This document shows positions 1 to 7,744 of a DNA stretch of 37,973 nucleotides, in pieces. How positions within the stretch are numbered: position 1 is the stretch's first letter; each line of letters opens with the position of its first letter. The position numbers were made by a program, and so were the translations under genes. The notes under the pieces are model-generated. The model was not told where the DNA came from and did no database searches. It worked only from the letters and a program-made list of their open reading frames with translations. The DNA comes from Bacteroidota bacterium (GTDB lineage Bacteria > Bacteroidota > Bacteroidia > Sphingobacteriales > Sphingobacteriaceae), in contig JABDBW010000018.1 of assembly GCA_013288485.1 (NCBI GenBank), positions 663 to 38,635 on the forward strand, read 5' to 3'.

Positions 1-2099
1 AATTCGCCATTCGGGTTCTCACTGGTTTTATGTATGCGCCAAATGTTGCCGGCATCCATAAACAGGGCGCCTTTTAATTTTGACCCGAAAAAGTTATTGG
101 CAATTTTATACCGGTATTCGGCATTGGCTATAATTTTTATTTCACCAAACTGGTCCAGGTATTTTAAGCGTTGGCGGGTAACGGTATCGGTGCCGTAGGC
201 TGTTCCGCGGTTAAACTGGCCGGGGCCCAAAGTGCGGGGCAACCAGGCTCTCACATCATTAGCGCCGCCTGCATAAAAGTTTTTTTCGAATATCAATTGG
301 CTGCTATTGCCGTACGGAACGCCAATGCCCGGGTTTATCCGGAATATAAATTGCCTTTCGCCGCCTAAGCTATGATACACCCTGAAATCTATTTCGGCCT
401 TGGCATATTGTGCAAAAGTATATCCCAAAATTGTGCGCTGGCCAAGCGTGTCTTTAGGGGTGTTCAGTATTTTGCTTACGCCTGAAAGCAAATTGCCGCC
501 TACATCAAGCGACCCCCTGAAATAAGTAAAATTCCCGTAAGTGTTTAGCAAATTACCATTTGCCTGGTAAGTATATTGACTGCCGGTAGTAAAAATAGTG
601 CGGCCTATTAAATAAATATACGAATAACGGTTCTGGCTTAACAATTCCTGGTAAGCAACCGGGTCAATGGAACCTTTTGAAAATTCAATATCAATAGGGG
701 TTATACTATGGACTTTGTTTGCTGTTTCCAGGAAATCGTAAGTAACCGAATTGATAAAGCTTGTACGTTCAACCAGGCCATTTTGATAAAATAGCGAGTA
801 ATTTGATGAAAATGTAGTATGGGGCACACCAAATTTGCCTGGCCTGGCCACTTTAAATGGTGAAACTATACGCGGGTAGATCAAACTCGCGCCTATTTTA
901 AAATCCTGGTTCTCAATACCGCTTGAGCTTACGGTGTTACGGCTGTTATCAAACAATATGCTGTAATTAACTTTTACCTGTAAGGCTACCGCCTGCTTAA
1001 ACAGGTTACGGTCGGTAAAGGTATTGCCTATATTATAACCATACCGGCCACCGCTAAATAAAAATTCACCTTCCATACGGTTCCTCATTTGCGGCAGCGG
1101 TATAATATCTATGCTGGTGTTTAACCGGTTGGTGCTGTCGGCCGTTTTTGTATAAGTTGGGTTGGGAACATTAACGAAAACATTTAATTCTGAAAGGCGC
1201 GAAGTGGTGACCGTTTGCATATCGGTGTTAAACAGATCTCCTTTTATCTCGTAAACATAATCAGTAACCGTATGAGGTTTAAACTTGTGCGTATAATCAA
1301 CAAACCTGAATTGGGAGTCGACCTGTATGGTATCTGCTTTCAATGTATTGCGCCTGTTAGAGCCTATGGTAATCAATGTGTTATTTATAGTATAAACGGG
1401 ATGATCCGGCCTATCGGCAGGGTTATCAATTATCATATCCAGGTCTACTATGCTACTGCTAAAAGTAGTATCGCCAACAAACCTGATGTACTGGCGGTAA
1501 AAATCGTAATACCCATTGCGCTTCATTAACAGGAAAAAAGCGTCACGGTCATAAGCCACACTATCGGTATCAAAACGCCCCCCCGGTTGTAAATGTGAAA
1601 AATTGTTACGGTTAGCACGGTATAGGTTGCGCACTTTTACATCCGGAATGCTATCGTTAATTTTACGTATTCTAAACATCGGGCCCTCAGTTGCAGTAAA
1701 TAACAGGGTAGCTCTTTTCTTTTTAATGGTAATAGTATCAGCTACTTTAGCCTTTAAATACCCTTTGCTTTGTATAAACTTTTCTATTTGAATACGTGAA
1801 AAATCAACCAGGTTGCTGTCTAAAACTGAGGGGGGCTCGCCAATATTTCTTTTACCGCTTTTATTAAACATGTAATAAAGCTGCAGGTTAATTACATTGT
1901 TAGGCTGCTGTTGTTTGTCAACGTAGTTTAGAGCCTGTTCTTCAAACTCCTTATCCATTCCCTTTATCACAACTTTACGTACCAGCGACTGGTTGCCCTT
2001 AAGCCCGCGCGTTAAACTACAGCCCCAGCCCGTAAAGAGCAGAAGAATACTTAATATTGCAACGAGATAACTATTTATTCTATTAAAGTATGCTTTCAA
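1..2099 (-). CDS. tamL: TamL-like Omp85 outer-membrane protein, 3' end outside the window
   Basis: The minus frame is open from a TTG at 2099 to the left edge, about 699 residues. The N-terminus has a basic stretch, a hydrophobic segment (about residues 11-24) and a cysteine at residue 27 followed by SLTRGLKGNQSLV, as in the lipoprotein TamA homologues of Bacteroidota (TamL), although the residues before the Cys (GWG) are not a textbook lipobox. POTRA-like segments follow, then a beta-barrel region with alternating aromatic strands and the motif GGANDVRAW near the end, matching the Omp85 VRGY-type motif. Family knowledge: TamA-type proteins insert outer-membrane proteins or support lipid transport together with TamB; tamB is not in the window. 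An in-frame stop lies just upstream, so TTG (or ATT) is the only start that keeps the signal sequence. The 5' end overlaps the divergent methyltransferase by 10 bp. Family call secure, TamL subtype likely. Confidence 0.82.
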   Translation of the reverse strand, partial: MKAYFNRINSYLVAILSILLLFTGWGCSLTRGLKGNQSLVRKVVIKGMDKEFEEQALNYVDKQQQPNNVINLQLYYMFNKSGKRNIGEPPSVLDSNLVDFSRIQIEKFIQSKGYLKAKVADTITIKKKRATLLFTATEGPMFRIRKINDSIPDVKVRNLYRANRNNFSHLQPGGRFDTDSVAYDRDAFFLLMKRNGYYDFYRQYIRFVGDTTFSSSIVDLDMIIDNPADRPDHPVYTINNTLITIGSNRRNTLKADTIQVDSQFRFVDYTHKFKPHTVTDYVYEIKGDLFNTDMQTVTTSRLSELNVFVNVPNPTYTKTADSTNRLNTSIDIIPLPQMRNRMEGEFLFSGGRYGYNIGNTFTDRNLFKQAVALQVKVNYSILFDNSRNTVSSSGIENQDFKIGASLIYPRIVSPFKVARPGKFGVPHTTFSSNYSLFYQNGLVERTSFINSVTYDFLETANKVHSITPIDIEFSKGSIDPVAYQELLSQNRYSYIYLIGRTIFTTGSQYTYQANGNLLNTYGNFTYFRGSLDVGGNLLSGVSKILNTPKDTLGQRTILGYTFAQYAKAEIDFRVYHSLGGERQFIFRINPGIGVPYGNSSQLIFEKNFYAGGANDVRAWLPRTLGPGQFNRGTAYGTDTVTRQRLKYLDQFGEIKIIANAEYRYKIANNFFGSKLKGALFMDAGNIWRIHKTSENPNGE

Positions 2100-2839
2100 A
2101 ATCTCATATCAGTTTATTACAGTCTTTGCAACATAAAAAATTTCGCAGGGAACACGGCTTTTTTTTAGTTGAGGGCTACAAATCGGTCAGCGAATTTGTT
2201 AACTCGCCTTACCAGGTTGAAACCGTTTACTATACGCCTGCCATTGCCCCAAAAGTGCTTAAATTATCGCAGAAAATAAACTTTCAGGAAATTTCATCCG
2301 GCATACTCGGAAAAATAAGCGCTTTAAAAACTCCTGCCAATATTATCGCGGTAATTAAAATCCCCCAATGGCCTGTTTTAAATTACAATATGCTTAACAA
2401 AAAATTTTCAATATTGTTGGATGGCATACAAGATCCTGGTAATATGGGCGCCATTATCCGCACCGCCGATTGGTTTGGAATAGAACATATTATTTGTTCG
2501 GAAGATAGTGTAGACGTATATAACCCTAAGGTAGTGCAGGCAACAATGGGTTCGTTAGCGCGAGTTAATGTGCATTATACCGATCTGTCTGCTGTTTTAT
2601 CACAAGTTAATCTGCCCGTATTCGGCGCTTTATTAGATGGTGAAAATATTTACCATACAAATTTCGGCCCCGAAGGGCTAATTGTAATGGGTAATGAAGG
2701 TAACGGCCTCAGCCCTGAGGTTAAGCAGTTGGTTAACAAAGCCGTAACCATACCGCGCATGGGCCATGCCGAATCATTGAACGTAGCTATTGCAACAGCC
2801 ATATTCTGCTCAGAGATAACCAGAAGTAAGCATTTATAA
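2090..2839 (+). CDS. TrmH/SpoU-family RNA 2'-O-methyltransferase
   Basis: A 249-aa protein with the SPOUT/TrmH layout. The N-terminal substrate-binding part (residues 1-90) has FFLVEGYKSVSEF near residue 24. The C-terminal SAM-binding trefoil-knot domain shows the three SpoU motifs: DPGNMGAIIRTADWFG (motif 1, with the conserved N and R), MGNEGNGLSPE (motif 2) and IPRMGHAESLNVAIATAI (motif 3). Such enzymes methylate ribose 2'-O positions in rRNA or tRNA; the exact target cannot be read from the sequence. It acts in the cytoplasm. It is transcribed divergently from the tamL-like gene, and the two 5' ends overlap by 10 bp, so each promoter must lie inside the other's coding region. Length is normal for the family. 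Confidence 0.9.
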   Translation: MLSKSHISLLQSLQHKKFRREHGFFLVEGYKSVSEFVNSPYQVETVYYTPAIAPKVLKLSQKINFQEISSGILGKISALKTPANIIAVIKIPQWPVLNYNMLNKKFSILLDGIQDPGNMGAIIRTADWFGIEHIICSEDSVDVYNPKVVQATMGSLARVNVHYTDLSAVLSQVNLPVFGALLDGENIYHTNFGPEGLIVMGNEGNGLSPEVKQLVNKAVTIPRMGHAESLNVAIATAIFCSEITRSKHL

Positions 2840-2850
2840 ATAAAAATTTA

Positions 2851-2916
2851 GTGGACCAGGTGGACCACCCCGGACCACCCCGGACCAGGTGGACCATGTG
2901 GTCCAGGCGGTCCGGG
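2851..2916. repeat. GGACC-rich iterated repeat with a strong hairpin
   Basis: The word GGACC occurs five times between 2853 and 2895 (GTGGACCAGGTGGACCACCC and variants), followed by two GGTCC complements. The right part folds into a hairpin: arm 2879-2896, loop TG at 2897-2898, arm 2899-2916, with 15 of 18 positions complementary and the core GGACCA/TGGTCC. It lies between the methyltransferase stop and the tRNA-Cys promoter. No T tract follows on the plus strand, so a classical terminator is not clear. Confidence 0.6.
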
Positions 2917-2985
2917 CACATCGGCAGCAGATACAGGGTTTTCAATTTAATCGCTAAACGCTTATAATAAATAATAAATAATTGC

Positions 2986-2993
2986 TATTTTTG
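2986..2993 (+). promoter_or_regulatory. -7 element TATTTTTG upstream of tRNA-Cys
   Basis: TATTTTTG matches the Bacteroidota -7 consensus TAnnTTTG and lies 14 nt before the tRNA 5' end, a sensible spacing for a short precursor leader. No clear TTTG -33 box was found at the usual distance. Confidence 0.5.
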
Positions 2994-3007
2994 CAATCCT
3001 TAAAATT

Positions 3008-3078
3008 GGTCGGGTGGCCGAGTGGCTAGGCAGAGGTCTGCAAAACCTTTTACAGCGGTTCGAATCCGCTCCCGACCT
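3008..3078 (+). tRNA. tRNA-Cys (GCA)
   Basis: A complete cloverleaf can be drawn. The acceptor stem GGTCGGG pairs with CCCGACC (3071-3077). The D arm is GCC...GGC, the anticodon stem GAGGT/ACCTT holds loop CTGCAAA with anticodon GCA, and the T arm is AGCGG TTCGAAT CCGCT. The discriminator base is T (U73 in RNA), which is the cysteine identity base. The CCA end is not encoded. At 71 nt it has a short variable loop, normal for tRNA-Cys. Confidence 0.96.
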
Positions 3079-3111
3079 CGAGGTTAACAAAAATATTAAA
3101 TAAAAATTATC

Positions 3112-3285
3112 ATGGGCGTAACACGTTTAAAAAGAAAAGATAGAAAAAATAAAACCACTTCAAGATTAGAAGTTCAGTTTTTAAAGAATGCTACCAACCT
3201 GGAACCGGGAAGCCGCTCGCACGAGTCGCCAAACAACCAGATAGCAAAAAACAATGTGGCTTTAGCCAAAGCTGCAGGTAAATAA
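3112..3285 (+). CDS. Small basic protein, 57 aa, function unknown
   Basis: ATG at 3112 opens a 57-residue frame ending in TAA at 3285. The N-terminus is strongly basic (MGVTRLKRKDRKNKTTSR), the middle reads EVQFLKNATNLEPGSRS, and the end is Ala/Lys/Asn-rich. I believe similar small proteins occur across Sphingobacteriaceae, but that is from memory and not checked. It sits 33 nt after tRNA-Cys and is followed by a good intrinsic terminator at 3312-3342, so it is probably cotranscribed with the tRNA or expressed from the same promoter. The basic head suggests RNA or ribosome contact, which is inference only. There is no signal peptide or membrane segment. Confidence 0.7.
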   Translation: MGVTRLKRKDRKNKTTSRLEVQFLKNATNLEPGSRSHESPNNQIAKNNVALAKAAGK

Positions 3286-3311
3286 TATTGTTAGAAGAGT
3301 GATTTTTTGAG

Positions 3312-3342
3312 TCCTGCTGGTTTTATATCGGCGGGATTTTTT
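3312..3342 (+). terminator. Intrinsic terminator after tRNA-Cys and the small protein gene
   Basis: Stem TCCTGCTG (3312-3319) pairs with CGGCGGGA (3329-3336), with two G-T wobbles and a nine-nt loop, followed by six T residues (3337-3342). It ends the tRNA-Cys/57-aa gene unit. Confidence 0.7.
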
Positions 3343-3349
3343 GTGAGTT

Positions 3350-3450
3350 TTGTCTGAACCATGATTTTTGGGATTAAAAGATTACCTTGATTTTGTTTGG
3401 GATTACCACTCAAGGTGATCCTCAAATCCTAAAAATCATGGTTCAGACAA
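3350..3450. repeat. Inverted repeat with ends TTGTCTGAACC, overlapping the 3' end of pyrD
   Basis: The left arm (3350-3391) and right arm (3409-3450) are complementary over about 42 nt with a few mismatches; the outer 20 nt are TTGTCTGAACCATGATTTTT on each side. The arms continue into ATTACCTTGA-type sequence around an 18-nt centre. The right arm runs into the pyrD reading frame and supplies its last codons and stop. The form fits a dispersed palindromic element and could also end transcription from both sides. Confidence 0.8.
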
Positions 3451-4479
3451 TATCTTTCTATTTATCCTTTTTATCAGCCCGGGCCCTTCATAAATAAACC
3501 CCGTATATAATTGAACAAGCGATGCGCCGGCCTCCAGTTTCTCCAGCGCGTCGGCACCGGAATGTATGCCGCCAACCCCAATGATGGGGAAGGCGTGTTT
3601 TGACCTTTCGGCAAGGTAACGTATAACTTCAGTCGACCGCTTAGCCAAAGGCACTCCGCTTAAACCGCCCGCTTCTTCTTTTATTTTTTTATTGGTCAGC
3701 GTGGCCTTATCAATGGTAGTATTGGCGGCAATAACCCCGGCTATTTTTGTTTGTTGAACGATCTCTACAATATCGTCTAATTGCTCATTAGAGAGGTCGG
3801 GCGCTATTTTTAACAGGATAGGTTTGCTTATGCCGTTTTTGTTATTGCGTTGCTGCAGGGTGTTTAATAGGTGCATTAGCGGCTCTTTTTCCTGCAGGGC
3901 ACGCAAACCGGGCGTATTGGGAGAGCTTACATTCACTACAAAATAATCAACCACATCAAATAAACGGTCGAAACATTTAATGTAATCGCTTACCGCGTCC
4001 TCATTGGGCGTATTTTTATTTTTACCGATGTTGCCGCCAATTATTAAGCCTTTTTGCGCCGGGGGGGCATTTCTGCGGTAGGTGGCTATCCGTTCGGCAA
4101 CCACATCAACGCCCAAATTATTAAAACCCATGCGGTTAATTATTGCCTTATCGGCCACACTGCGAAACATACGCGGTTTAGGGTTGCCGGGCTGCGGCAG
4201 GGGCGTTACCGTGCCTACCTCAATAAAGCCAAACCCCAAATTGGCCATTTCGCCAATGAACTCGCCATTTTTATCGAAGCCAGCAGCTAAACCTACAGGG
4301 TTTTTAAATTTAAGGCCGAATACTTCTTTTTCTAAACGGGTGTCTTTCAAATCCCATAAAGCCCTGCTCAATGCCGCGCCGCCGGGAAAACGGTTAAACC
4401 TTTTTAAATTCCGGGTTACAAAATAATGTACTTTTTCAGGGTCGAACAGGAAGAGAATAGGTTTGAGCAGCGGATACAT
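3436..4479 (-). CDS. pyrD: Dihydroorotate dehydrogenase (quinone), class 2
   Basis: 347 aa, the usual length of class 2 enzymes. PyrD oxidises dihydroorotate to orotate with quinone as acceptor, the fourth step of UMP synthesis, on the inner face of the cytoplasmic membrane. Visible landmarks are an N-terminal membrane-associating helix region (about 1-40), [48 protein letters not shown] with the class 2 catalytic serine, [19 protein letters not shown], and the FMN phosphate site IIGVGGI...[11 protein letters not shown]. Start ATG 4479 follows a -7 element at 4484-4491 by only 4 nt. The last codons (Leu-Ser-Glu-Pro-stop) lie inside the inverted repeat 3350-3450, so the C-terminal end has been remodelled by the repeat. 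pyrR and pyrB lie about 31 kb away in the same window. Confidence 0.96.
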   Translation of the reverse strand: MYPLLKPILFLFDPEKVHYFVTRNLKRFNRFPGGAALSRALWDLKDTRLEKEVFGLKFKNPVGLAAGFDKNGEFIGEMANLGFGFIEVGTVTPLPQPGNPKPRMFRSVADKAIINRMGFNNLGVDVVAERIATYRRNAPPAQKGLIIGGNIGKNKNTPNEDAVSDYIKCFDRLFDVVDYFVVNVSSPNTPGLRALQEKEPLMHLLNTLQQRNNKNGISKPILLKIAPDLSNEQLDDIVEIVQQTKIAGVIAANTTIDKATLTNKKIKEEAGGLSGVPLAKRSTEVIRYLAERSKHAFPIIGVGGIHSGADALEKLEAGASLVQLYTGFIYEGPGLIKRINRKILSEP

Positions 4480-4483
4480 GGTG

Positions 4484-4491
4484 CAAAGTTA
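4484..4491 (-). promoter_or_regulatory. -7 element TAACTTTG of pyrD
   Basis: On the minus strand TAACTTTG fits TAnnTTTG and ends only 4 nt before the pyrD ATG. If it is used, transcription starts at or next to the start codon, giving a leaderless or nearly leaderless mRNA. Confidence 0.5.
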
Positions 4492-4500
4492 GGTTTTTTA

Positions 4501-4768
4501 GTTCATGGTTGATGGTTCATGGTTAGCCCCCTCTAAATCTCCCCCTGTAGGGGAGACTTTCCCCACACTCAAGGCCCCCTTATCAATAAACGCAAAAGGT
4601 TTAATTTTTGGCAAATCAAAAGTCTCCCCTACCGGGGGAGATTTAGAGGGGGCTGCGGCTATTCTTTGAATAATAAAAATACTTATATTAGCCCCAGCCT
4701 AAGTCATAACGTTAACCAATTGCCGCTATGAACTATCATCCATGAACCATCAACTATTAACCATGAAC
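4501..4768. repeat. Outer repeat family of ATGGTTCATGG-type words around an inner inverted repeat
   Basis: The words TTCATGGTTGATGGTTCATG at 4502-4521 are matched in inverted form by CCATGAACCATCAACTATTA at 4740-4759, with another copy of ACCATGAACC at 4760-4769. The two outer blocks bracket the separate inverted repeat at 4524-4653. The right block contains both candidate start codons of the SGNH hydrolase gene (4742 and 4763). With the inner repeat it fills most of the 262-bp pyrD/SGNH spacer. Confidence 0.65.
4524..4653. repeat. Inverted repeat with arms AGCCCCCTCTAAATCTCCCC
   Basis: The left arm (about 4524-4560) and right arm (about 4617-4653) are reverse complements over roughly 36 nt with one mismatch. 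Each arm itself holds a small palindrome (CCCCCTGTAGGGG, CCCCTACCGGGGG). This looks like a dispersed repeat and would make a large stem in either transcript. It lies between the divergent pyrD and SGNH genes. Confidence 0.85.
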
Positions 4769-5530
4769 CAAACGAACAACCGACGCAGTTTTATCCGTAA
4801 CGCTTCCTTCGGCACCATTGCCGCTATCAGTATCCCGCAAATTGTATCCTCGGCTTTCGCTGCCGCGCCGAAAGGCAAACGGGTAACTATTGAGAAGGGT
4901 GATACTATTCTTTTCCAGGGCGATTCTATTACCGATTCGGGCCGCAGCAAAAACGGTGTCGCGGCACCCAATAATGCCGGAGCGTTAGGAAATGGTTATG
5001 CGCTAATGGCTACCGGCGAATTATTGCTGCAGCACCCTGATAAGGACCTGAAATTTTTTAACAAAGGCGTTAGCGGTAATAAAGTTTATCAAATGGCCGA
5101 CCGTTGGGACGCGGATACCATTGCTATAAATCCGAATGTTTTAAGTATACATATTGGCGTGAATGATTTTTGGCATACCTTAACCAATGGCTATAAAGGC
5201 ACTATAGAAACTTATATAGCCGATTATAAAAAATTACTTGACCGTACCAAACAGGCATTACCCAATGTAAAACTGGTTATTTGCGAACCTTATGCTGTAT
5301 TAGGTGTAAAAGCCGTTGATGATAAATGGTACCCGACGTTCAACCTGTTCCGCAAAGCGGCAAAGGATATGGCCGACCAATATAACGCCCCGTTTGTGCC
5401 TTTCCAGGCAGTTTATGATAAAGCAATAACCCAGGCCCCACCTGCTTACTGGACACCTGACGGTGTACATCCATCTGTGGCCGGCGCTGCGCTAATGGCG
5501 CGTACCTGGCTGGAGGCGGTTAAGGGGTAG
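4763..5530 (+). CDS. Secreted SGNH/GDSL-family esterase
   Basis: About 255 aa from ATG 4763; an ATG at 4742 would add seven residues. I prefer 4763 because the extra residues (MNHQLLT) are encoded by a repeat. The N-terminus NRRSFIRNASF followed by a hydrophobic stretch and AFA resembles a twin-arginine signal peptide, so the protein is probably exported. SGNH blocks are clear: FQGDSITDSG (block I, nucleophile Ser), GNGYALMA (block II region), SIHIGVNDFWH (block III, Asn), and TPDGVHPSVAGAALMA (block V, Asp and His). Relatives remove acetyl or other acyl groups from polysaccharides; the substrate here is unknown. It is followed by an inverted repeat and the ABC-F gene and is probably monocistronic. 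Confidence 0.88.
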   Translation: MNQTNNRRSFIRNASFGTIAAISIPQIVSSAFAAAPKGKRVTIEKGDTILFQGDSITDSGRSKNGVAAPNNAGALGNGYALMATGELLLQHPDKDLKFFNKGVSGNKVYQMADRWDADTIAINPNVLSIHIGVNDFWHTLTNGYKGTIETYIADYKKLLDRTKQALPNVKLVICEPYAVLGVKAVDDKWYPTFNLFRKAAKDMADQYNAPFVPFQAVYDKAITQAPPAYWTPDGVHPSVAGAALMARTWLEAVKG

Positions 5531-5666
5531 GTTTTGAGGTAAAAGGTGAAAGGCAAAAGGTTTGCTTTAGTTTAATAATAGTTGATATGCTACAGTAGAT
5601 GCTGAGGATTGACCACTATGCCCTTACCTTTCGCCTTTAACCTTTTACCTTTCGCCTCAAAAACCC
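5530..5666. repeat. Imperfect inverted repeat built from AAAGG-type words
   Basis: Starting at the stop codon of the SGNH gene, GGTTTTGAGGTAAAAGGT and related AAAGG words (5530-5561) are matched in reverse complement at about 5621-5666 (TACCTTTCGCCTCAAAAACC and similar). The arms contain internal repeats of AAAGG, so pairing can slip. The right arm ends directly at the -7 element of the ABC-F gene. It may serve as the SGNH terminator. Confidence 0.65.
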
Positions 5667-5674
5667 TATCTTTG
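5667..5674 (+). promoter_or_regulatory. -7 element TATCTTTG of the ABC-F gene
   Basis: TATCTTTG fits TAnnTTTG exactly and ends 7 nt before ATG 5682, implying a leader of almost no length. Confidence 0.55.
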
Positions 5675-5681
5675 CGGCGAA

Positions 5682-7610
5682 ATGATTGCTATAAACAACC
5701 TTACGTTCGAGATCGGTGCGCGCGCATTATATGATGAAGCCAACTGGCACATTAAACCCGGTGAAAAAATAGGCCTTATTGGGGCTAACGGAACCGGGAA
5801 AACCACCCTCCTGAAAATTATTACCGGCGAATATAGTCCTACATCGGGTACCATATCAATGGCTAAGGATTTGACGATGGGTTACCTTAACCAGGACCTG
5901 CTGTCGTACTCATCCGATAAAAACATTGTGCATGTGGCTATGGAGGCCTTTGAGCGACAGAACCAATTGCATGACGAGATAGAAGCCCTGCTTCAAAAAC
6001 TGGAAACAGATTATACAGAAGATCTGCTGCATAAATTAAGCGATAAGCAACATGAGTTTGAGCTGCTTGACGGTTATAATATTGAATATAAGGCGCATGA
6101 AATTTTAGCAGGTTTAGGATTTACCGAAGCTGATTGCTCGCGTAAGTTAAGCACCTTTTCGGGTGGGTGGCGGATGCGGGTAATGCTGGCCAAGATATTA
6201 TTACAGGCACCCGATATTTTATTGCTGGATGAGCCTACCAACCACCTCGACCTACCCTCTATACAATGGCTGGAAGATTATTTAAAAGCGTTTAGCGGCG
6301 CCATTGTGATTGTATCGCACGATAGATGGTTTTTGGATAGGGTAATAAACCGCACAGTTGAAGCGCGTAAGGGTAAGCTGAATGTTTATGCAGGTAACTA
6401 CACTTTTTACCTCGAAGAAAAGGCCATGCGCGAAGAAATTCAGCGGGGAGAGTTTAAAAACCAGCAGTCAAAAATAAAACAGGAGGAGCGTTTAATTGAG
6501 CGTTTCCGAGCCAAGGCAACCAAAGCTAAGATGGCGCAGTCGCGCATAAAAATGCTCGATAAATTGGAGCGGGTGGATGATGTGGATGATGATAACCCGA
6601 GCGTTAACTTCAGTTTCCGTTTCAGCAGGCAATCGGGGAGGCACGTGGTAACGATGGAGCATATCACCAAAAAATACCCGGCTATTGATATTTTAGATAA
6701 CGCCGAAGCGATAATTGAAAAAGGCGATAAAATAGCCCTTATCGGCGCGAACGGTAAAGGTAAATCAACCCTGTTGCGCATTATTGCAGGGGCCGATAAA
6801 GAGTTTAAAGGCACCAGCCTGACCGGCCATAATGTAACGCAAACATTTTTCGCGCAACATCAGTTAGAATCGCTGCATTTGGAGAACCAGGTATTGCAGG
6901 AACTGCAGGCCTTCGCGCCCAAACACACCGAAACAGAGCTGCGTTCTATTTTAGGTTCGTTTTTGTTTACGGGAGATGATGTATTTAAGAAGATAAAAGT
7001 GCTTTCGGGTGGTGAAAAATCAAGGGTGGCATTAGCCAAAGCGTTAACCGCCGACGCTAACTTCCTGATACTGGATGAGCCCACCAATCACCTTGATATG
7101 GCTTCTGTAAATATATTGGTGCAGGCATTGCAGCAATATGAAGGTACGCTTATCGTGGTATCGCACGACAGGTATTTCCTGGATAAGGTAGCCAACAAGA
7201 TATGGTTCATTGAAGATCAGAAAATAAAACAGTACCCCGGCACTTATGTAGAATATGAAGAGTGGTCATCAAAACGCAAACTGGAACCAAAAGCGGCGAT
7301 ACCAACTCCTCAGCCAAAAAAGGAAGAAAAAAAGGAATTAGAACCTATTAAACTTCATCAACCATCAGACAATAAGCATCAGCAATTAAAAAAGCTGAAT
7401 ACTGATCTTTCAAAAATGGAAGAGCAGATTGCCGGGCTGGAACTATTAGTTAAGCAACTGGAAAGCCAATTGGCTGATGATAAAATTTATACTGACCCTA
7501 CTAAACTGAAAGAAACCAACACCGTTTATTCTCAAAAGAAAGCTGAATTAGAACAAATTCAACAGCAATGGGAAACATTGGCTGAGCAGATTTTGGAGTT
7601 GGAGGCGTAG
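5682..7610 (+). CDS. ABC-F family ATPase (translation factor type, Uup/EttA-like)
   Basis: 642 aa with two ABC ATPase domains and no membrane segments, the mark of ABC-F proteins that bind the ribosome E site and act in translation or antibiotic protection. Domain 1 has Walker A GANGTGKT (34-41), signature FSGGWRMRV and Walker B LLLDEPTNHLD. Domain 2 has GANGKGKST, LSGGEKSRVALAK and LILDEPTNHLD. Between them is the charged P-site tRNA interaction linker (about residues 245-305, rich in Glu, Lys and Arg). The C-terminus (about 565-642) is a heptad-rich coiled coil like the Uup C-terminal domain. The exact subfamily cannot be fixed from the sequence alone. The gene stands alone with its own -7 element; the Plug gene follows after a repeat. 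Confidence 0.93.
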   Translation: MIAINNLTFEIGARALYDEANWHIKPGEKIGLIGANGTGKTTLLKIITGEYSPTSGTISMAKDLTMGYLNQDLLSYSSDKNIVHVAMEAFERQNQLHDEIEALLQKLETDYTEDLLHKLSDKQHEFELLDGYNIEYKAHEILAGLGFTEADCSRKLSTFSGGWRMRVMLAKILLQAPDILLLDEPTNHLDLPSIQWLEDYLKAFSGAIVIVSHDRWFLDRVINRTVEARKGKLNVYAGNYTFYLEEKAMREEIQRGEFKNQQSKIKQEERLIERFRAKATKAKMAQSRIKMLDKLERVDDVDDDNPSVNFSFRFSRQSGRHVVTMEHITKKYPAIDILDNAEAIIEKGDKIALIGANGKGKSTLLRIIAGADKEFKGTSLTGHNVTQTFFAQHQLESLHLENQVLQELQAFAPKHTETELRSILGSFLFTGDDVFKKIKVLSGGEKSRVALAKALTADANFLILDEPTNHLDMASVNILVQALQQYEGTLIVVSHDRYFLDKVANKIWFIEDQKIKQYPGTYVEYEEWSSKRKLEPKAAIPTPQPKKEEKKELEPIKLHQPSDNKHQQLKKLNTDLSKMEEQIAGLELLVKQLESQLADDKIYTDPTKLKETNTVYSQKKAELEQIQQQWETLAEQILELEA

Positions 7611-7619
7611 TTAATTAAA

Positions 7620-7744
7620 GCGTCATTGCGAGGAACGAAGCAATCTCTTCATATGCAAATCAAACAGTATAATATTGTTGAAAAGATAAAAGCAAACTGC
7701 AATGCCTGTCGATGCAGAGATTGCTTCGTTCCTCGCAATGACGC
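7620..7744. repeat. Inverted repeat of the GCGTCATTGCGAGGAACGAA family, overlapping the 5' end of the Plug gene
   Basis: Arm 7620-7648 and arm 7716-7744 are perfect 29-nt reverse complements beginning GCGTCATTGCGAGGAACGAA and ending GCAATCTCT. The 67-nt centre carries weaker complementarity. A relative of the same family lies at 9014-9110 on the other side of the Plug gene. The right arm contains an ATG (7738) that begins a signal-peptide-like frame. Confidence 0.9.

Noticed and set aside
171-1791. Short plus-strand frames inside 1-2 kb
   Set aside because: They lie opposite the continuous minus-strand tamL-like frame and show no family-like sequence.
4054-4426. Two plus-strand frames inside pyrD
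   Set aside because: Antisense to well-conserved pyrD motifs; no start signals.
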